Both the position numbers and the translations under genes were made by a program. Of a stretch of 64,000 bases of DNA, positions 54,969 through 63,863 are shown one piece after another. Origin of the DNA: Maribacter sedimenticola (GTDB lineage Bacteria; Bacteroidota; Bacteroidia; Flavobacteriales; Flavobacteriaceae); assembly GCF_900188415.1 (NCBI RefSeq), contig NZ_FZNV01000004.1, positions 124,001 to 188,000 on the forward strand, given 5' to 3'. The notes under the pieces are model-generated. The model was not told where the DNA came from, searched no databases, and saw only the letters and a program-made list of their open reading frames with translations. Each line of letters opens with the position of its first letter. Within the stretch, counting starts at the first letter, position 1.

Positions 54969-57164
54969 TTAATAACAGTCTGTCTTTATAAGCCCTTTAT
55001 TTTGCAGTTCCTCAATAGTAAGGGTAGTATTTTCAATCAATATAGTTTCCAACACATCGAGTACCTCATGCTGCATGGCTAAAGAACCGCAAATCATGAC
55101 CGTGCCATCATTAGTTAAAGTATGCAACACAACATTTTGTTGTTCACGGACCAAATCTTGAACGTACCGTTTTTCATCTTCCCGGGAGAAACATGGCATG
55201 AAAGAAATTTTTTCGTTCGTTGTAATAATCCCATTTAAGAAATTCTCGTAGATTAAACTAGAATTCCGCGTTCGCCCTCCCCAGAACAATGCAATTTGCT
55301 TCTGTCTAGTATGTTGTAGCATACCTAAAAAAGGAGCTATGCCCGTACCATTGGCAATTAATATGGCCATGGCCGATTTTTCAGGAAAATGAAAATGCGC
55401 ATTAACATCTATTGCAGCTTCTATAACGTCCCCTACTTCCAGTGCATATAAATAATTGGATCCACGACCCATTTCATGTTTTTTAACACTAAGTAATACT
55501 TCATCATTGATTTTGGCAATGGAATATTGACGTACCAGACCCGATTCATCTGGAAATACAGCCAACAGATCACCAGAAGTGAAGGTTATTTTTTGTTTTG
55601 GCCTAAATTTCAGCAAAAAGGTGTCATCCACATTAAGGCCCGTACGTTCAGTTAGCTCGAACGGGATTTTTACACGTTCTACCTCCTTAATGTAAGTATG
55701 TTCCAAAGAAATTTTTAAACCTTGACGATTACCCCATTGATCTACCCAATTGGCAAGGGTTTCATGATTTGCACTGTCTACCTTACACAAAGGCATAACC
55801 GGAGTAAAATTTGAATCTGCCTGTAACAATGCATCAATCTGGATTGCAAACTTGCAATAATCCGGGTATTCCAAGGATCCAAAACCAATTACCGCATATG
55901 AGATTGTATTAGGTTGCTTGATGTTAGAAAACAAGGTCGAAAACTTTCTGGCATTGGTAGGTGGCTCACCCTCACCATAAGTAGCTGTACAGATAATCAT
56001 ATGTGTTGCACGCGCGTAAGTGGTATATTTATTTAATTCGGCCAGATACACTTTCTTTCCGGTTTTACTTAATCCATCATAGAAACGTTGGGCAAAATCA
56101 AAGGTTGTTCCGGTTTCGGAACCCACCAGAATAATATATTCACATTCATCTTTATTAGGCATTTTTATGCTGACCTTTCCTTTTTTCCTTCGTTTTAAAG
56201 TCATTACGAAACCAGAATACATAAAAAACAGAATAGAAGCACTTGCCAATAATAAAATAATGGACCACAGTACATTGCCCTCACCGGTATGCAAGACCAG
56301 ACTCAATCTGGAAGCCAGTACGGTAAAAGGATAATTGATACTGGTCACAATAGCTCCCGTCTGCTGATTTACTTGTATCTCCCTATCGGACAACGCTATT
56401 CTATAGTAATCCTCAGGATCGTCAGAAAAAGGAAATTCTACTTGCCGTACATCGTCCAAAGTGGTTTCCTTAAAAAATGGCACGTCCTGTATATCAGCAA
56501 AGACCTCAGCACTATGGTCAACATCCATTTCTTGGGGTACTTCTATACTATCTGGAAGCAGATCAAACTTTTCTGCGGATAGATAGACCCCGGTTATGGA
56601 TAAAATAATAATGGGTATTAGAAACCACCTACTTAAGATTACGTGATAACGAAGTTCAAAATAATCTTTTTGAACCTTGTTAAATATTTTTTTGAACCCA
56701 CCTTGGCGTTTGGCAAGTAAAACCAAGCCGGTGACCACTATAATAAACAATAATAAGGATATCAATCCTACAAAAAATCGGCCAACGCTTTTTAGAAACA
56801 AGGAACGGTGCAAATTGGTAGCAAATGTATAGATATAGGGCCGCTCCTCTACTTCCCCTAACTTTCCTCCTGTTTTTGGATCAATATAAATATCCAATGT
56901 CTCCAAATCCATTGTCAATACCTGTGCCTTAACAAAACCGGAAGATTCCACCTCCAGGCCAAGCACCTCATCATAGTTTTGTTTCAATGCATTTATGGCG
57001 ACTCCTAATGGCACATCTTCCAAATCATGAACGGCATACCCCTTGGTCTGATATGTTATAGGCTCCACAGCCAGAATAACACCGGTAACCGCAGCAACCA
57101 GCAAGAACAAAGAAGATACAAGGGCAAGAACTAGGTGACTATAGCGCCAAATGGAAATGGTCAT
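54969..57164 (-). CDS. PepSY-domain membrane flavoreductase (iron/heme reductase-like)
   Basis: 731 residues. N-terminal PepSY-associated membrane module with about four helices (10-35, 130-155, 178-200, 300-325) and periplasmic PepSY domains; then a cytoplasmic flavodoxin domain (about 340-480, GSETGTTFDFAQ), an FAD domain (RxYS motif RQYS at 545-548) and an NADPH domain (IANGTGIAPF near 605). It resembles sulfite reductase flavoproteins fused to PepSY_TM. Such proteins carry electrons across the membrane to ferric siderophores or similar substrates (compare FoxB/FpvG). Last gene of the leftward arm of the putative heme locus. Confidence 0.9.
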   Translation of the reverse strand: MTISIWRYSHLVLALVSSLFLLVAAVTGVILAVEPITYQTKGYAVHDLEDVPLGVAINALKQNYDEVLGLEVESSGFVKAQVLTMDLETLDIYIDPKTGGKLGEVEERPYIYTFATNLHRSLFLKSVGRFFVGLISLLLFIIVVTGLVLLAKRQGGFKKIFNKVQKDYFELRYHVILSRWFLIPIIILSITGVYLSAEKFDLLPDSIEVPQEMDVDHSAEVFADIQDVPFFKETTLDDVRQVEFPFSDDPEDYYRIALSDREIQVNQQTGAIVTSINYPFTVLASRLSLVLHTGEGNVLWSIILLLASASILFFMYSGFVMTLKRRKKGKVSIKMPNKDECEYIILVGSETGTTFDFAQRFYDGLSKTGKKVYLAELNKYTTYARATHMIICTATYGEGEPPTNARKFSTLFSNIKQPNTISYAVIGFGSLEYPDYCKFAIQIDALLQADSNFTPVMPLCKVDSANHETLANWVDQWGNRQGLKISLEHTYIKEVERVKIPFELTERTGLNVDDTFLLKFRPKQKITFTSGDLLAVFPDESGLVRQYSIAKINDEVLLSVKKHEMGRGSNYLYALEVGDVIEAAIDVNAHFHFPEKSAMAILIANGTGIAPFLGMLQHTRQKQIALFWGGRTRNSSLIYENFLNGIITTNEKISFMPCFSREDEKRYVQDLVREQQNVVLHTLTNDGTVMICGSLAMQHEVLDVLETILIENTTLTIEELQNKGLIKTDCY

Positions 57165-57244
57165 AGAAATATAAAAATAACGTAAACGGAAACCTTCAAG
57201 AAGGGCTTATATTATGGATTAAATGTAAGTAAGTAGTATAATCT

Positions 57245-57286
57245 AAATGTTCTGGAATATCGGTCTACGGACATCCCAGAACATTT
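57245..57286 (-). terminator. Inverted repeat between DUF2271 and flavoreductase genes
   Basis: AAATGTTCTGG (57245-57255) and CCAGAACATTT (57276-57286), an eleven-base stem with a 20-base loop, in the gap before the flavoreductase start. No T run follows on the minus strand, so partial termination or mRNA processing is more likely than a full stop. Confidence 0.4.
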
Positions 57287-57307
57287 AATTCAACATAAAC
57301 ACTAACA

Positions 57308-57793
57308 CTATTGAGGTAACATTCTTACATAGCGGATAAATCCTTTGCCTTCTACTTTCGCCTTAAGGTTTTCTGAAGTCAGCTCAAATTGGATATCGTC
57401 CGCAAAATAGCCTTTATCCTCCACAGAAGTTTCAAATCGTATACTATACCCGTTATCTATTTTATCCTTTGGAATCTGTAGTACGGACAAGGTACGTTCA
57501 CCACCACTAATGGTCTCCCCTGAAATAGCATCGATATTTGGCCTACTCTTACCGTAGAATTTCCACCATTCCGTAATCTCGCTGTACCATTCACTATCTT
57601 TACCTATTACATATAAAGTCTCCTCATAATTGGCTTTATCATTAACAATGGAAACAACTATATACGCTCCTTCACCACTGTAATTGGTCAATTGAATTAA
57701 GCATTTAACAGGTTGTTTGTCTACTGTGGTAAATGCCGTTAACAATGACCCTACCAATAGTATTGCCGGTATAAATTTGATTAATTTTTTCAT
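57308..57793 (-). CDS. DUF2271-family periplasmic protein
   Basis: 161 residues with a signal peptide (about 1-24, MKKLIKFIPAILLVGSLL). The body has the beta-sandwich pattern of DUF2271 (NYSGEGAYIVVSIVND, SEWYSEITEWWKFYG, then IDAISGETISGGER). This family often lies next to PepSY or FMN-transferase genes; its function is unknown. The conserved Trp-Trp and the ISGET motif are its most striking features. It sits between the ankyrin and flavoreductase genes on one strand and is likely a periplasmic partner of the reductase. Confidence 0.8.
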   Translation of the reverse strand: MKKLIKFIPAILLVGSLLTAFTTVDKQPVKCLIQLTNYSGEGAYIVVSIVNDKANYEETLYVIGKDSEWYSEITEWWKFYGKSRPNIDAISGETISGGERTLSVLQIPKDKIDNGYSIRFETSVEDKGYFADDIQFELTSENLKAKVEGKGFIRYVRMLPQ

Positions 57794-57879
57794 TTATTAC
57801 TCTATTCTATATTTAACTAATTGATGTGTGATCCATCATCAATTCTATATACTATTTACGATTACCCTTAAAGGCAAAA

Positions 57880-59376
57880 TTACTTTAAGAAATTTAATGA
57901 AGTCTGTCCTTTGGCCAACACTTCGTTTTCACTTGCCAAATCATAGACCGTTTCTTCAAAATCGGTCGTTATTTTGGTATCCGCTCCCTTGGACACTAAA
58001 TATTTGAGCATACGATCATTTTCCGCCTTCATCGCCGCCAAATGCAAAGCGGTCAATCCCTCGTTATTTTTAGCATTAATAGCAATGTTAAAACTATCCA
58101 GTTTTTTCAACAATTCCAGGTCATTGTTTTTAGCTGCAATATGAAGTAAGGTATTATTTCCCGCCTGTACGGTATTGAAAGCAACACCCTGCTCTTTTAA
58201 CGATTGTAGTTTAGCATCAAAATTTTGAGGTTTTCTGGAGTTATGGGAAGCTGCCAAATAATAAGCCAATGAATTGCCCTCAGCATCTTTGACCGATGCA
58301 TCTGCACCATTTTTCAGTAAATAGTCTACTACATTTGGATTATTATTTTCTACTGCAAGCATTAATGCTGTTTGACCATCATTATTGGCCAAATTATAGT
58401 TTTTGACATTTTCACCTAAAAGTTCAACAATAGCCAAATCGTTACGAGAAGCTGCATTTAAAAACGGAGTATTTCCCATTTCATCCTTTTGATTGACATT
58501 GACACCAGCAGCTAGAAAAAATTTAAAGATATCTACATCCTTATTACCAGCTGCCAATCTATGTAATGGCGTAGTTCCCGTTTTGGTCACCACATTGGGT
58601 TCCAATCCTAAGCTTTTCAAATATTCATACACCGGTAACGGGTTGCTATAGCCTCTTCCACCCTGGGTAGCGAACAAGAAAGCATTGCCCCCTTCCTTAT
58701 TCAAACTTTTATAGTCCACACCTTTTGAGACCAATAATTTCAGAAAATCAATATTTCCCTTTTTAACGGCATAGTTAAAAATACCGTTACCGTCATCGTC
58801 TTTACTTTCAAGCGCTAGCCCTTTAGACAAAAAGAAATTTAGTTCTTCTTCATTTTTAATAGAAGGTGCAGCCATTAACAATAAGTTGGCGCCGTGATCA
58901 TTCTTTTCTTTGGCAAGATCAACTCCTTTACCTTCAAAAGCATTATAAATTGCAGGGTTGGTCAATCCGGCATTTGCCGCAAAGGCCAATGGAGTAAATT
59001 GATGACTATCCAATGCCGTTACGGATGAACCTTGCTCCAATAAATAGTTGACCACCTCTTCATTACCTGCATAACCGGCCCAATGAAGATATATACGACT
59101 ATCATGTGTTTTTTTATCCACGGCATTACCGTCCAATGATAACAGATAGGCTATGACATCTACACTGGCCTTACCCATTAAGGCAAAGGTAGTTGCATCA
59201 AAGGCATTATTATTACTTGCTACGGGATCGTTACCCTCCGCTATTTTTTGTTTTACGATTGCAACGGAAGGGTTGCTCTTCCAAAACCCACGGTCATGCA
59301 ATTCATTTTTTTGTTGGGCCGTAACAACGGTACCCAGAAATAAGGCGACTAAGGATAGATTCTTAATTACTTTCAT
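57880..59376 (-). CDS. Exported ankyrin-repeat protein
   Basis: 498 residues. Signal peptide (about 1-20, LFLGTVVTAQQ), then about twelve ankyrin repeats (NALMLAVENNNPNVVDYLLKNGADAS-type units) from about 45 to 490. The export of a nearly pure ankyrin solenoid to the periplasm is unusual, and the partner is unknown. It starts ten bases after the DUF6607 gene stop and precedes DUF2271, so all are probably co-transcribed. Scaffold or heme/iron carrier roles are guesses. Confidence 0.85.
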   Translation of the reverse strand: MKVIKNLSLVALFLGTVVTAQQKNELHDRGFWKSNPSVAIVKQKIAEGNDPVASNNNAFDATTFALMGKASVDVIAYLLSLDGNAVDKKTHDSRIYLHWAGYAGNEEVVNYLLEQGSSVTALDSHQFTPLAFAANAGLTNPAIYNAFEGKGVDLAKEKNDHGANLLLMAAPSIKNEEELNFFLSKGLALESKDDDGNGIFNYAVKKGNIDFLKLLVSKGVDYKSLNKEGGNAFLFATQGGRGYSNPLPVYEYLKSLGLEPNVVTKTGTTPLHRLAAGNKDVDIFKFFLAAGVNVNQKDEMGNTPFLNAASRNDLAIVELLGENVKNYNLANNDGQTALMLAVENNNPNVVDYLLKNGADASVKDAEGNSLAYYLAASHNSRKPQNFDAKLQSLKEQGVAFNTVQAGNNTLLHIAAKNNDLELLKKLDSFNIAINAKNNEGLTALHLAAMKAENDRMLKYLVSKGADTKITTDFEETVYDLASENEVLAKGQTSLNFLK

Positions 59377-59386
59377 TTTAAAATAT

Positions 59387-60292
59387 TTAGTTCTTTACAA
59401 ATGATTCTATTACTTGGTTAATTTTAGCTTGGTCCTCATATCCTTCATCAAAAAGATATTTATACAATACTTTATGGTCAACTTTCTCCGCTAAGGTCAA
59501 GTCTTTGTTCCTACCGTATACTTGATCCCATTTTGTACGTACCAAAGCCCATTTATCTGCATTTTTCTTCCACCAATTAGCCGCTGCGGCACATTGCCCA
59601 TCATCTACCTTAACATAGGTGTTATACCCTTTTTCCTTAGCCAAAACAATATCTTCCTTGCCTGGCTCACGAATAACCTTGGCATTGTCCTGATCGTGCA
59701 ACCAGCCGTATTCCGTAATTTCCTGTCTATTACCACGAACAGTCAAATTATAATCACTTCTAGTGGTATATTCCCTTCTTGGCAATGGCGCATCTGCAGT
59801 ATTCTCCCAAAAACTTTTGCCGTCAACATGTACCCAAGATGACGAACCCTCATATCGTGGACTATCATCAACTTGATATACTTTTTGGGTCCATTGACCC
59901 TTTACCTTATCGGCAGGCAAATTAGTATAGGACCACGTATTGTTTGCATTATATGTGTAGAGGTCCGTATTCTGGTAAAGCCAATCTTGTCTCCAATGCT
60001 TAACTATGTGTGGGGCCGATGGGTCGCCGACCTGAAGCAAATGCTGAATTGAAATCTTATCATCCTCATCAACAATTAATTGTGCCCATTCCAAACCTTT
60101 ATCAACTTTTGTTTTTGATGGTTTATAAAGGGAATCATTACTATAATGAAAGGTTTCCGCAAAATTAAAAGTTACCTCATAGCAGCCGCACATACTCTTG
60201 ATTGCATTAATGTCCTGTTTCTTTTTCTGCTTTTGCGCTATTATTGGTCCCGATACGAACAGGACGATAAGGAAATATAAAGGTGTTTTCAT
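59387..60292 (-). CDS. DUF6607-family exported protein
   Basis: 301 residues from the ATG at 60292 (MKTPLYFLIVLFVSG), chosen for its signal peptide; an ATG 18 bases upstream is less likely. The mature protein starts near AQKQKKKQD and carries a CGCYEVTFNFAETF motif, many Trp and Tyr residues (HWRQDWLYQNTD, SSSWVHVDGKSFW) and a helical C-terminus. I recognise this as DUF6607, a Bacteroidota family of unknown role. First gene of the leftward arm, divergent from the TonB receptor. Confidence 0.78.
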   Translation of the reverse strand: MKTPLYFLIVLFVSGPIIAQKQKKKQDINAIKSMCGCYEVTFNFAETFHYSNDSLYKPSKTKVDKGLEWAQLIVDEDDKISIQHLLQVGDPSAPHIVKHWRQDWLYQNTDLYTYNANNTWSYTNLPADKVKGQWTQKVYQVDDSPRYEGSSSWVHVDGKSFWENTADAPLPRREYTTRSDYNLTVRGNRQEITEYGWLHDQDNAKVIREPGKEDIVLAKEKGYNTYVKVDDGQCAAAANWWKKNADKWALVRTKWDQVYGRNKDLTLAEKVDHKVLYKYLFDEGYEDQAKINQVIESFVKN

Positions 60293-60343
60293 TGGTTGAA
60301 TTTTTCTCATATAAAGTTCATGGACAAAAATAACTATTTTTAT

Positions 60344-60401
60344 TTATTCTAAATAAGAATTGTTTATATATTTGCTCACTATTAAGAATTATTCTAAATA
60401 A
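60344..60401. promoter_or_regulatory. Candidate Fur-like operator pair in the divergent heme promoter
   Basis: TTATTCTAAATAA occurs twice, at 60344-60356 and 60389-60401. Each copy is part of a dyad: ATTCT/AGAAT at 60346-60360 and AGAAT-T-ATTCT at 60385-60395. The sites lie between the starts of the DUF6607 gene and the TonB receptor. An iron-responsive repressor is the obvious candidate binder (inference). Confidence 0.45.
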
Positions 60402-60406
60402 TATTG

Positions 60407-62524
60407 ATGCGTTTAAATATTTATCTTCTAGTAGCGTCCGCTTCCATATATCAGGTAATGGCCCAAACGGCTAATGTTGCCGAAAAAGATTCTGTGGAAG
60501 CACTACACCTTACCGAAGTTATTGTAACCGCTACCCGTACAGAAAGGCAATTATCGTCACTGCCCCTTCCTGTAACCTTAATCGATAAAGAATCTATCCG
60601 CAGAACGGGTACTGTCCGTTTGAACGAAATACTGAACGAGCAAACAGGAATTATTACCGTAACCGATGAAAGCGGTTTTCAAGGTATTCAGATTCAAGGC
60701 ATAGCTTCGGACTATATATTGATATTAATAGACGGCGTACCACTTGTAGGTAGAAATGCAGGTAATTTTGACCTAAGCAGGTTAACTGTAGGTAATATCA
60801 AACAAATAGAAGTTGTCAAGGGTCCTTCTAGTAGTCTGTATGGTTCTGAGGCGTTGGGCGGCGTCATCAATATTATTACCGAAAAGCCTAAAGGAGAAAT
60901 TTTTGATGGTAATCTGTCCTATAGAATTGGCACGTACAGTCAACAGGACATTAATGTGGATATCAAACAAGGATTTAAAAAGTTTAGGTACGGTTTTTTT
61001 GCAAATAGATTTTCAAGTAACGGCTACGATTTAAATAAGGATATTGCCGGACAAACCGTAAACCCATTTAAAAACTATACATCTAATGGGCGCCTATACT
61101 ATGATTTTAATGACAAATTAACCCTGTTTACATCTGCCCGTTTCTACAAACAGGTTCAAAATGGAGGTTTTATACAAGATAGTATAGCATTCCAAGGTGA
61201 TACCGAAGAACAGGAATGGAACACCCATGTAAGACTTGACCATAAACCAAATGCACGTTTGCACACCTCCTATGAAATATATTACACCAACTATACCGCA
61301 CAGGAATATTTAGAGGACCCAATTACCGCCATCGTTGCCAGCAATAGTTATTTTGACCAAAAACTATTTAGACCGGAAATAAGGGGAAGTTACCAGTTTA
61401 AAAATCCCAACAATGCAAAGGATACCGGCTTGGGCACAGGAACCCTTACTGCTGGAACAGGTTTACAATATGATGCGTTGGAGCGCACATACTTTGATGA
61501 GTCCGTTAGGTTTATATCTAATTATATGTATTTGCAATATGATGTGGAGCCTTTGGAAAAATTAAATGTTATAGCGGGACTCCGGTTTGATAAACATTCG
61601 GAGTACAACAATCAATTTAGCCCAAAACTTGCAATACGCTACAAGGCAAATAGCACATTTTCTATTAAAGGCTCTATAGGTTATGGCTTTAAGGCTCCAG
61701 ATTTTAGACAATTATACTTTGATTTTACCAACTCCGCAGTTGGGTATACCGTACTTGGTTATAATGTGGCCATAGAAAAACTGCGGGAGTTAAATGGACA
61801 AGATCAATTACTGGACATTTTAGTTACGGAAGACGAACTCTCAAGACCCTTAGAGGCAGAAAGTTCTATTGGTTATAACATAGGGTTTACCCATACTCTA
61901 CCCAGGCTAACAACGACTGTAAATTTTTTTAGAAATGATTTTAAAAATTTAATTGACACCCGTATAGTTGCACGTAAAACAAATGGTCAAAATGTCTTTA
62001 GCTACGACAATTTTGATGAAATATATACTACTGGACTAGAGCTCAATTCTAAATACTCCCCAACTAGCTCACTTAAGTTAAGTGCAGGTTATCAACTATT
62101 ATTCGCTTTTGACAAACAGCAGCAAGATCGTGTGGCAAATAGGGATGTTTTTGTACGGCACACAGTCAACGGTCAAACAATGGTACTGGAAAAAGCAGAT
62201 TATTACGGACTTATTAACCGTTCAAGGCATAATGCTAATTTTAAAGTTTTCTATACAATAGCGCCTGCAAATACTGATTTCAACCTAAGGGTCTTATACC
62301 GTAGTAAATATGCTCAATATGATGCCAATGGCAATGGATTGATAGACACTTACGACAATAGTTTCATCAACGGATTTTTAACCTTAAATGCAGCGGCAGC
62401 TAAGACTTTTTACAAAAAATTGAATCTCCAAGTAGGCGCAAATAACCTATTGGATTACACAGATAGCAATATCCCGAGTATGCCGGGCATTCAAGCATAC
62501 ATTAAACTAAACTATCAATTTTAA
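60407..62524 (+). CDS. TonB-dependent outer membrane receptor (probable heme receptor)
   Basis: 705 residues from the ATG at 60407 (MRLNIYLLVAS); a TTG three bases before is less likely. Signal peptide (about 1-20), TonB box region (LTEVIVTATRTERQ), plug (about 45-160, GPSSSLYGSEALGGVINIIT) and a 22-strand-type barrel ending NYQF. The barrel has FKAPDFRQLYFDF where HmuR-type heme receptors have a YRAP-like motif. HmuY as the next gene and the PepSY reductase arm suggest heme. Other iron ligands remain possible. Confidence 0.88.
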   Translation: MRLNIYLLVASASIYQVMAQTANVAEKDSVEALHLTEVIVTATRTERQLSSLPLPVTLIDKESIRRTGTVRLNEILNEQTGIITVTDESGFQGIQIQGIASDYILILIDGVPLVGRNAGNFDLSRLTVGNIKQIEVVKGPSSSLYGSEALGGVINIITEKPKGEIFDGNLSYRIGTYSQQDINVDIKQGFKKFRYGFFANRFSSNGYDLNKDIAGQTVNPFKNYTSNGRLYYDFNDKLTLFTSARFYKQVQNGGFIQDSIAFQGDTEEQEWNTHVRLDHKPNARLHTSYEIYYTNYTAQEYLEDPITAIVASNSYFDQKLFRPEIRGSYQFKNPNNAKDTGLGTGTLTAGTGLQYDALERTYFDESVRFISNYMYLQYDVEPLEKLNVIAGLRFDKHSEYNNQFSPKLAIRYKANSTFSIKGSIGYGFKAPDFRQLYFDFTNSAVGYTVLGYNVAIEKLRELNGQDQLLDILVTEDELSRPLEAESSIGYNIGFTHTLPRLTTTVNFFRNDFKNLIDTRIVARKTNGQNVFSYDNFDEIYTTGLELNSKYSPTSSLKLSAGYQLLFAFDKQQQDRVANRDVFVRHTVNGQTMVLEKADYYGLINRSRHNANFKVFYTIAPANTDFNLRVLYRSKYAQYDANGNGLIDTYDNSFINGFLTLNAAAAKTFYKKLNLQVGANNLLDYTDSNIPSMPGIQAYIKLNYQF

Positions 62525-62553
62525 CCCCCTGAAAACAAACAGGAATTAATTAC

Positions 62554-63186
62554 ATGATTATGACGAAGAACATTTTAGCACTAACATTTTTAGCAATGGC
62601 TTTTGCCTCTTGCAGCGATGACGATGACAGCACACCGTTAGACCCAGTACAAACTGAATCCGTAAGCAACCTTTATGCACCACAAACAGGTGGACAAGGA
62701 GAGCCAGTTGGGGGCGAATTTACCAAATTCGATTTTGAAACCGGTGCCGTAACAACGAGCGAAACGGATTGGGATATTGCTTTTAGGGGTACCACCATAG
62801 CTATTAACGGAGGTACGGAAACAGGAACCGCAGATGAACCTGTGCGCAACAGTAATGTAGGTGTAGCAATGGTTACTGGCACTATGGCAAGTGTAAGTAC
62901 TGCAGATGGACTAACCTTTGTGCAAGATACCGATACGGCATTTGCAATACCAACCGGAAGCGATAATGGTTGGTACAATTATGCTGGTCCACCATCTCAT
63001 TTAATCACCCCTATTCCAGGTAAAATATTTGTTTTTAGAACTACGGAAGGCAATTTTGCCAAAGTGGAGATTATCAGTTATTACGAAAACGCGCCAGCTG
63101 CACCTGATGCATTTGTAGACGCAACCCCTTATTATACATTTAACTATGTGTACAACCCTAATGAAGGAGATACTTCATTGGAATAA
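62554..63186 (+). CDS. hmuY: HmuY-family heme-binding lipoprotein
   Basis: 210 residues. Lipidated C20 in FASC, followed by SDDDD, which matches the lipoprotein surface-export signal described in Bacteroidota. The HmuY pattern follows: FTKFDFETG, TDWDIAFRGT, PGKIFVFRTTEGNFAKVEI and YYTFNYVYNP. HmuY takes heme from host or environmental hemoproteins and gives it to the TonB receptor encoded just before it. Candidate axial ligands are M106, M111 and H149; the two histidines of P. gingivalis HmuY are not both evident, so Met/His or Met/Met ligation is possible. Confidence 0.87.
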   Translation: MIMTKNILALTFLAMAFASCSDDDDSTPLDPVQTESVSNLYAPQTGGQGEPVGGEFTKFDFETGAVTTSETDWDIAFRGTTIAINGGTETGTADEPVRNSNVGVAMVTGTMASVSTADGLTFVQDTDTAFAIPTGSDNGWYNYAGPPSHLITPIPGKIFVFRTTEGNFAKVEIISYYENAPAAPDAFVDATPYYTFNYVYNPNEGDTSLE

Positions 63187-63208
63187 TTTGCTTTTTGAGT
63201 TGTTTGTT

Positions 63209-63239
63209 GCAAAGCTCATCTGTAATGGATGAGCTTTGC
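63209..63239 (+). terminator. Terminator after hmuY
   Basis: GCAAAGCTCATC (63209-63220), loop of seven, GATGAGCTTTGC (63228-63239): a perfect twelve-base stem, followed by a T-rich stretch (TGTTTAAATTTTT). It ends the receptor-hmuY unit. Confidence 0.8.
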
Positions 63240-63377
63240 TGTTTAAATTTTTAAATACATAAACAAAAGGGGACAACAGAACAAAAAATTGTATTTTGAA
63301 ATGGGATTACCCAATATTTAAACTACCTACCAAGAACAACTATTGATGTTCAAAAATACTATAGCACCTATATAAAT

Positions 63378-63863
63378 ATGAAAATAATATCAAGCTCGGG
63401 AAAAGGAAATTTTAAGTTAGTAAGCCAAAATCAAGAAATCTGTGAATTGGAGTATACGAATTGGTTTTCCGGAAAAGCGCGCACAATTATAAACGGGAAC
63501 CACATAGAAATAAAGCCGAAAAACATATGGACCAGTAAAGTTGACATCAGTAAAAACGGGCATGTTATTGGGGACATTACCTTTAACCTTAAAGGATATA
63601 TGGTCATTAGAATGGAGCATATCCCCGGTAAGGAAATTAATTATGTTTTAAAAAATAAGGCAGTCTTTAAATTAAGGTTTGAATTATTTGATGAATTCAA
63701 CAAAGATCAATTGACCATGAAGTCTGTTAATAGTTGGTCCAAATTAAATTATGACTATAATATCGAAACCGGCAATTATGTTTCAAGTATAAATCTTGAA
63801 GAAATGGTTGTGTACTGTGGGTACGCTGCAAATTTATATTTAGCATTGATCAGTGCAGTATAA
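63378..63863 (+). CDS. Hypothetical protein (161 aa), mostly beta
   Basis: 161 residues without a signal peptide. The first 110 residues alternate hydrophobic and polar residues in short strands (FKLVSQNQEICELEY, HVIGDITFNLKGYMVI), which suggests a small beta-barrel or tubby/LURP-like sandwich. The C-terminus (about 140-161) is a hydrophobic helix (VVYCGYAANLYLALISAV) and may be a membrane anchor or part of the core. It is a lone gene. No family was assigned. Confidence 0.6.
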   Translation: MKIISSSGKGNFKLVSQNQEICELEYTNWFSGKARTIINGNHIEIKPKNIWTSKVDISKNGHVIGDITFNLKGYMVIRMEHIPGKEINYVLKNKAVFKLRFELFDEFNKDQLTMKSVNSWSKLNYDYNIETGNYVSSINLEEMVVYCGYAANLYLALISAV

